Shown here one piece after another: positions 5,492 to 5,585 of a DNA stretch of 5,585 nt; within the stretch, counting starts at the first letter, position 1; every line of letters begins with the position of its first letter. The position numbers and the translations under genes are program-made. The DNA is from Alphaproteobacteria bacterium (GTDB lineage Bacteria; Pseudomonadota; Alphaproteobacteria; Rhodobacterales; Rhodobacteraceae), in the NCBI GenBank assembly GCA_030424705.1, contig JAUHWJ010000165.1, positions 1 through 5,585 on the forward strand, in the 5' to 3' direction. The notes below the pieces were generated by a model that had not been told where the DNA came from, did not search any database, and saw only the letters and a program-made list of their open reading frames with translations.

Positions 5492-5585
5492 TCACTTCGG
5501 CAGCATGAGCTCCTGCCCGACTGCGAGGACGGCGCCCTCGGAAAGCCCGTTCGCCTCCATGATCTTCGTATAGAGGGTCGGGTCG
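5492..5585 (-). CDS. C-terminal end of a LysM-domain protein (partial, continues beyond right edge)
   Basis: Only the last 30 residues are visible, ending in TGA (plus strand TCA at 5492-5494). They read from DPTLYTKIMEANGL through SEGAVLAVGQELMLPK. The order of a short helix with I-x-x-A/E-N-G-L, then a G-Q-x-L-x-L-P ending, is the second half of a LysM module, a roughly 45-residue fold that binds N-acetylglucosamine polymers such as peptidoglycan. A LysM at the extreme C-terminus suggests a periplasmic or envelope protein anchored to the wall, but its other domains and any signal peptide lie outside. An intrinsic terminator follows directly. The frame is short, so the call depends on the motif and on the well-placed terminator. 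Confidence 0.75.
   Translation of the reverse strand, partial: DPTLYTKIMEANGLSEGAVLAVGQELMLPK

Noticed and set aside
5415..5585. A LexA-type SOS box upstream of SRAP
   Set aside because: I looked for the alphaproteobacterial GTTC-N7-GTTC pattern. GTTC at 5490-5493 has no partner at the right distance.

Overview
The window is very GC-rich, densely coding DNA whose gene content and protein sequences suggest an alphaproteobacterium, probably of the Rhodobacterales. That placement rests on my recall of protein similarity and of the nth / PfkB-kinase pairing in that group, not on a search. No gene looks foreign, and I see no mobile element, CRISPR array, tRNA or rRNA. Seven protein genes, two of them cut by the window edges, occupy all but about 275 bases.

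Left part: the first 272 codons of pheT (phenylalanyl-tRNA synthetase beta subunit) run leftward from 816. A 124-base divergent gap separates it from a rightward three-gene operon: nth (endonuclease III, 941-1585), a PfkB/adenosine-kinase-like sugar kinase (1582-2583) and a GNAT acetyltransferase of the COG3818 type (about 2580-3050). Each junction in this operon is a 4-base GTGA overlap, which implies translational coupling.

Right part: three leftward genes. An AMP-forming acyl-CoA synthetase (4666-3053) ends two bases from the GNAT stop, so the two operons converge tail to tail. Upstream of it, after a 73-base gap, is an SRAP (YedK/HMCES-like) abasic-site-shielding protein (5414-4740). At the right edge are the last 30 residues of a LysM-domain protein (stop at 5492), followed by a good intrinsic terminator (5449-5473).

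Functionally this looks like ordinary housekeeping chromosome: translation (pheT), base excision repair and abasic-site handling (nth, SRAP), nucleoside/sugar phosphorylation, acyl activation, protein or small-molecule acetylation and cell-wall binding. I found no convincing undescribed multi-gene system. The points worth a second look are local: the coupled repair/kinase/acetyltransferase operon, a hairpin at the GNAT start, an SRAP gene that starts 34 bases after a terminator with no ribosome binding site, and a palindromic insertion in pheT.
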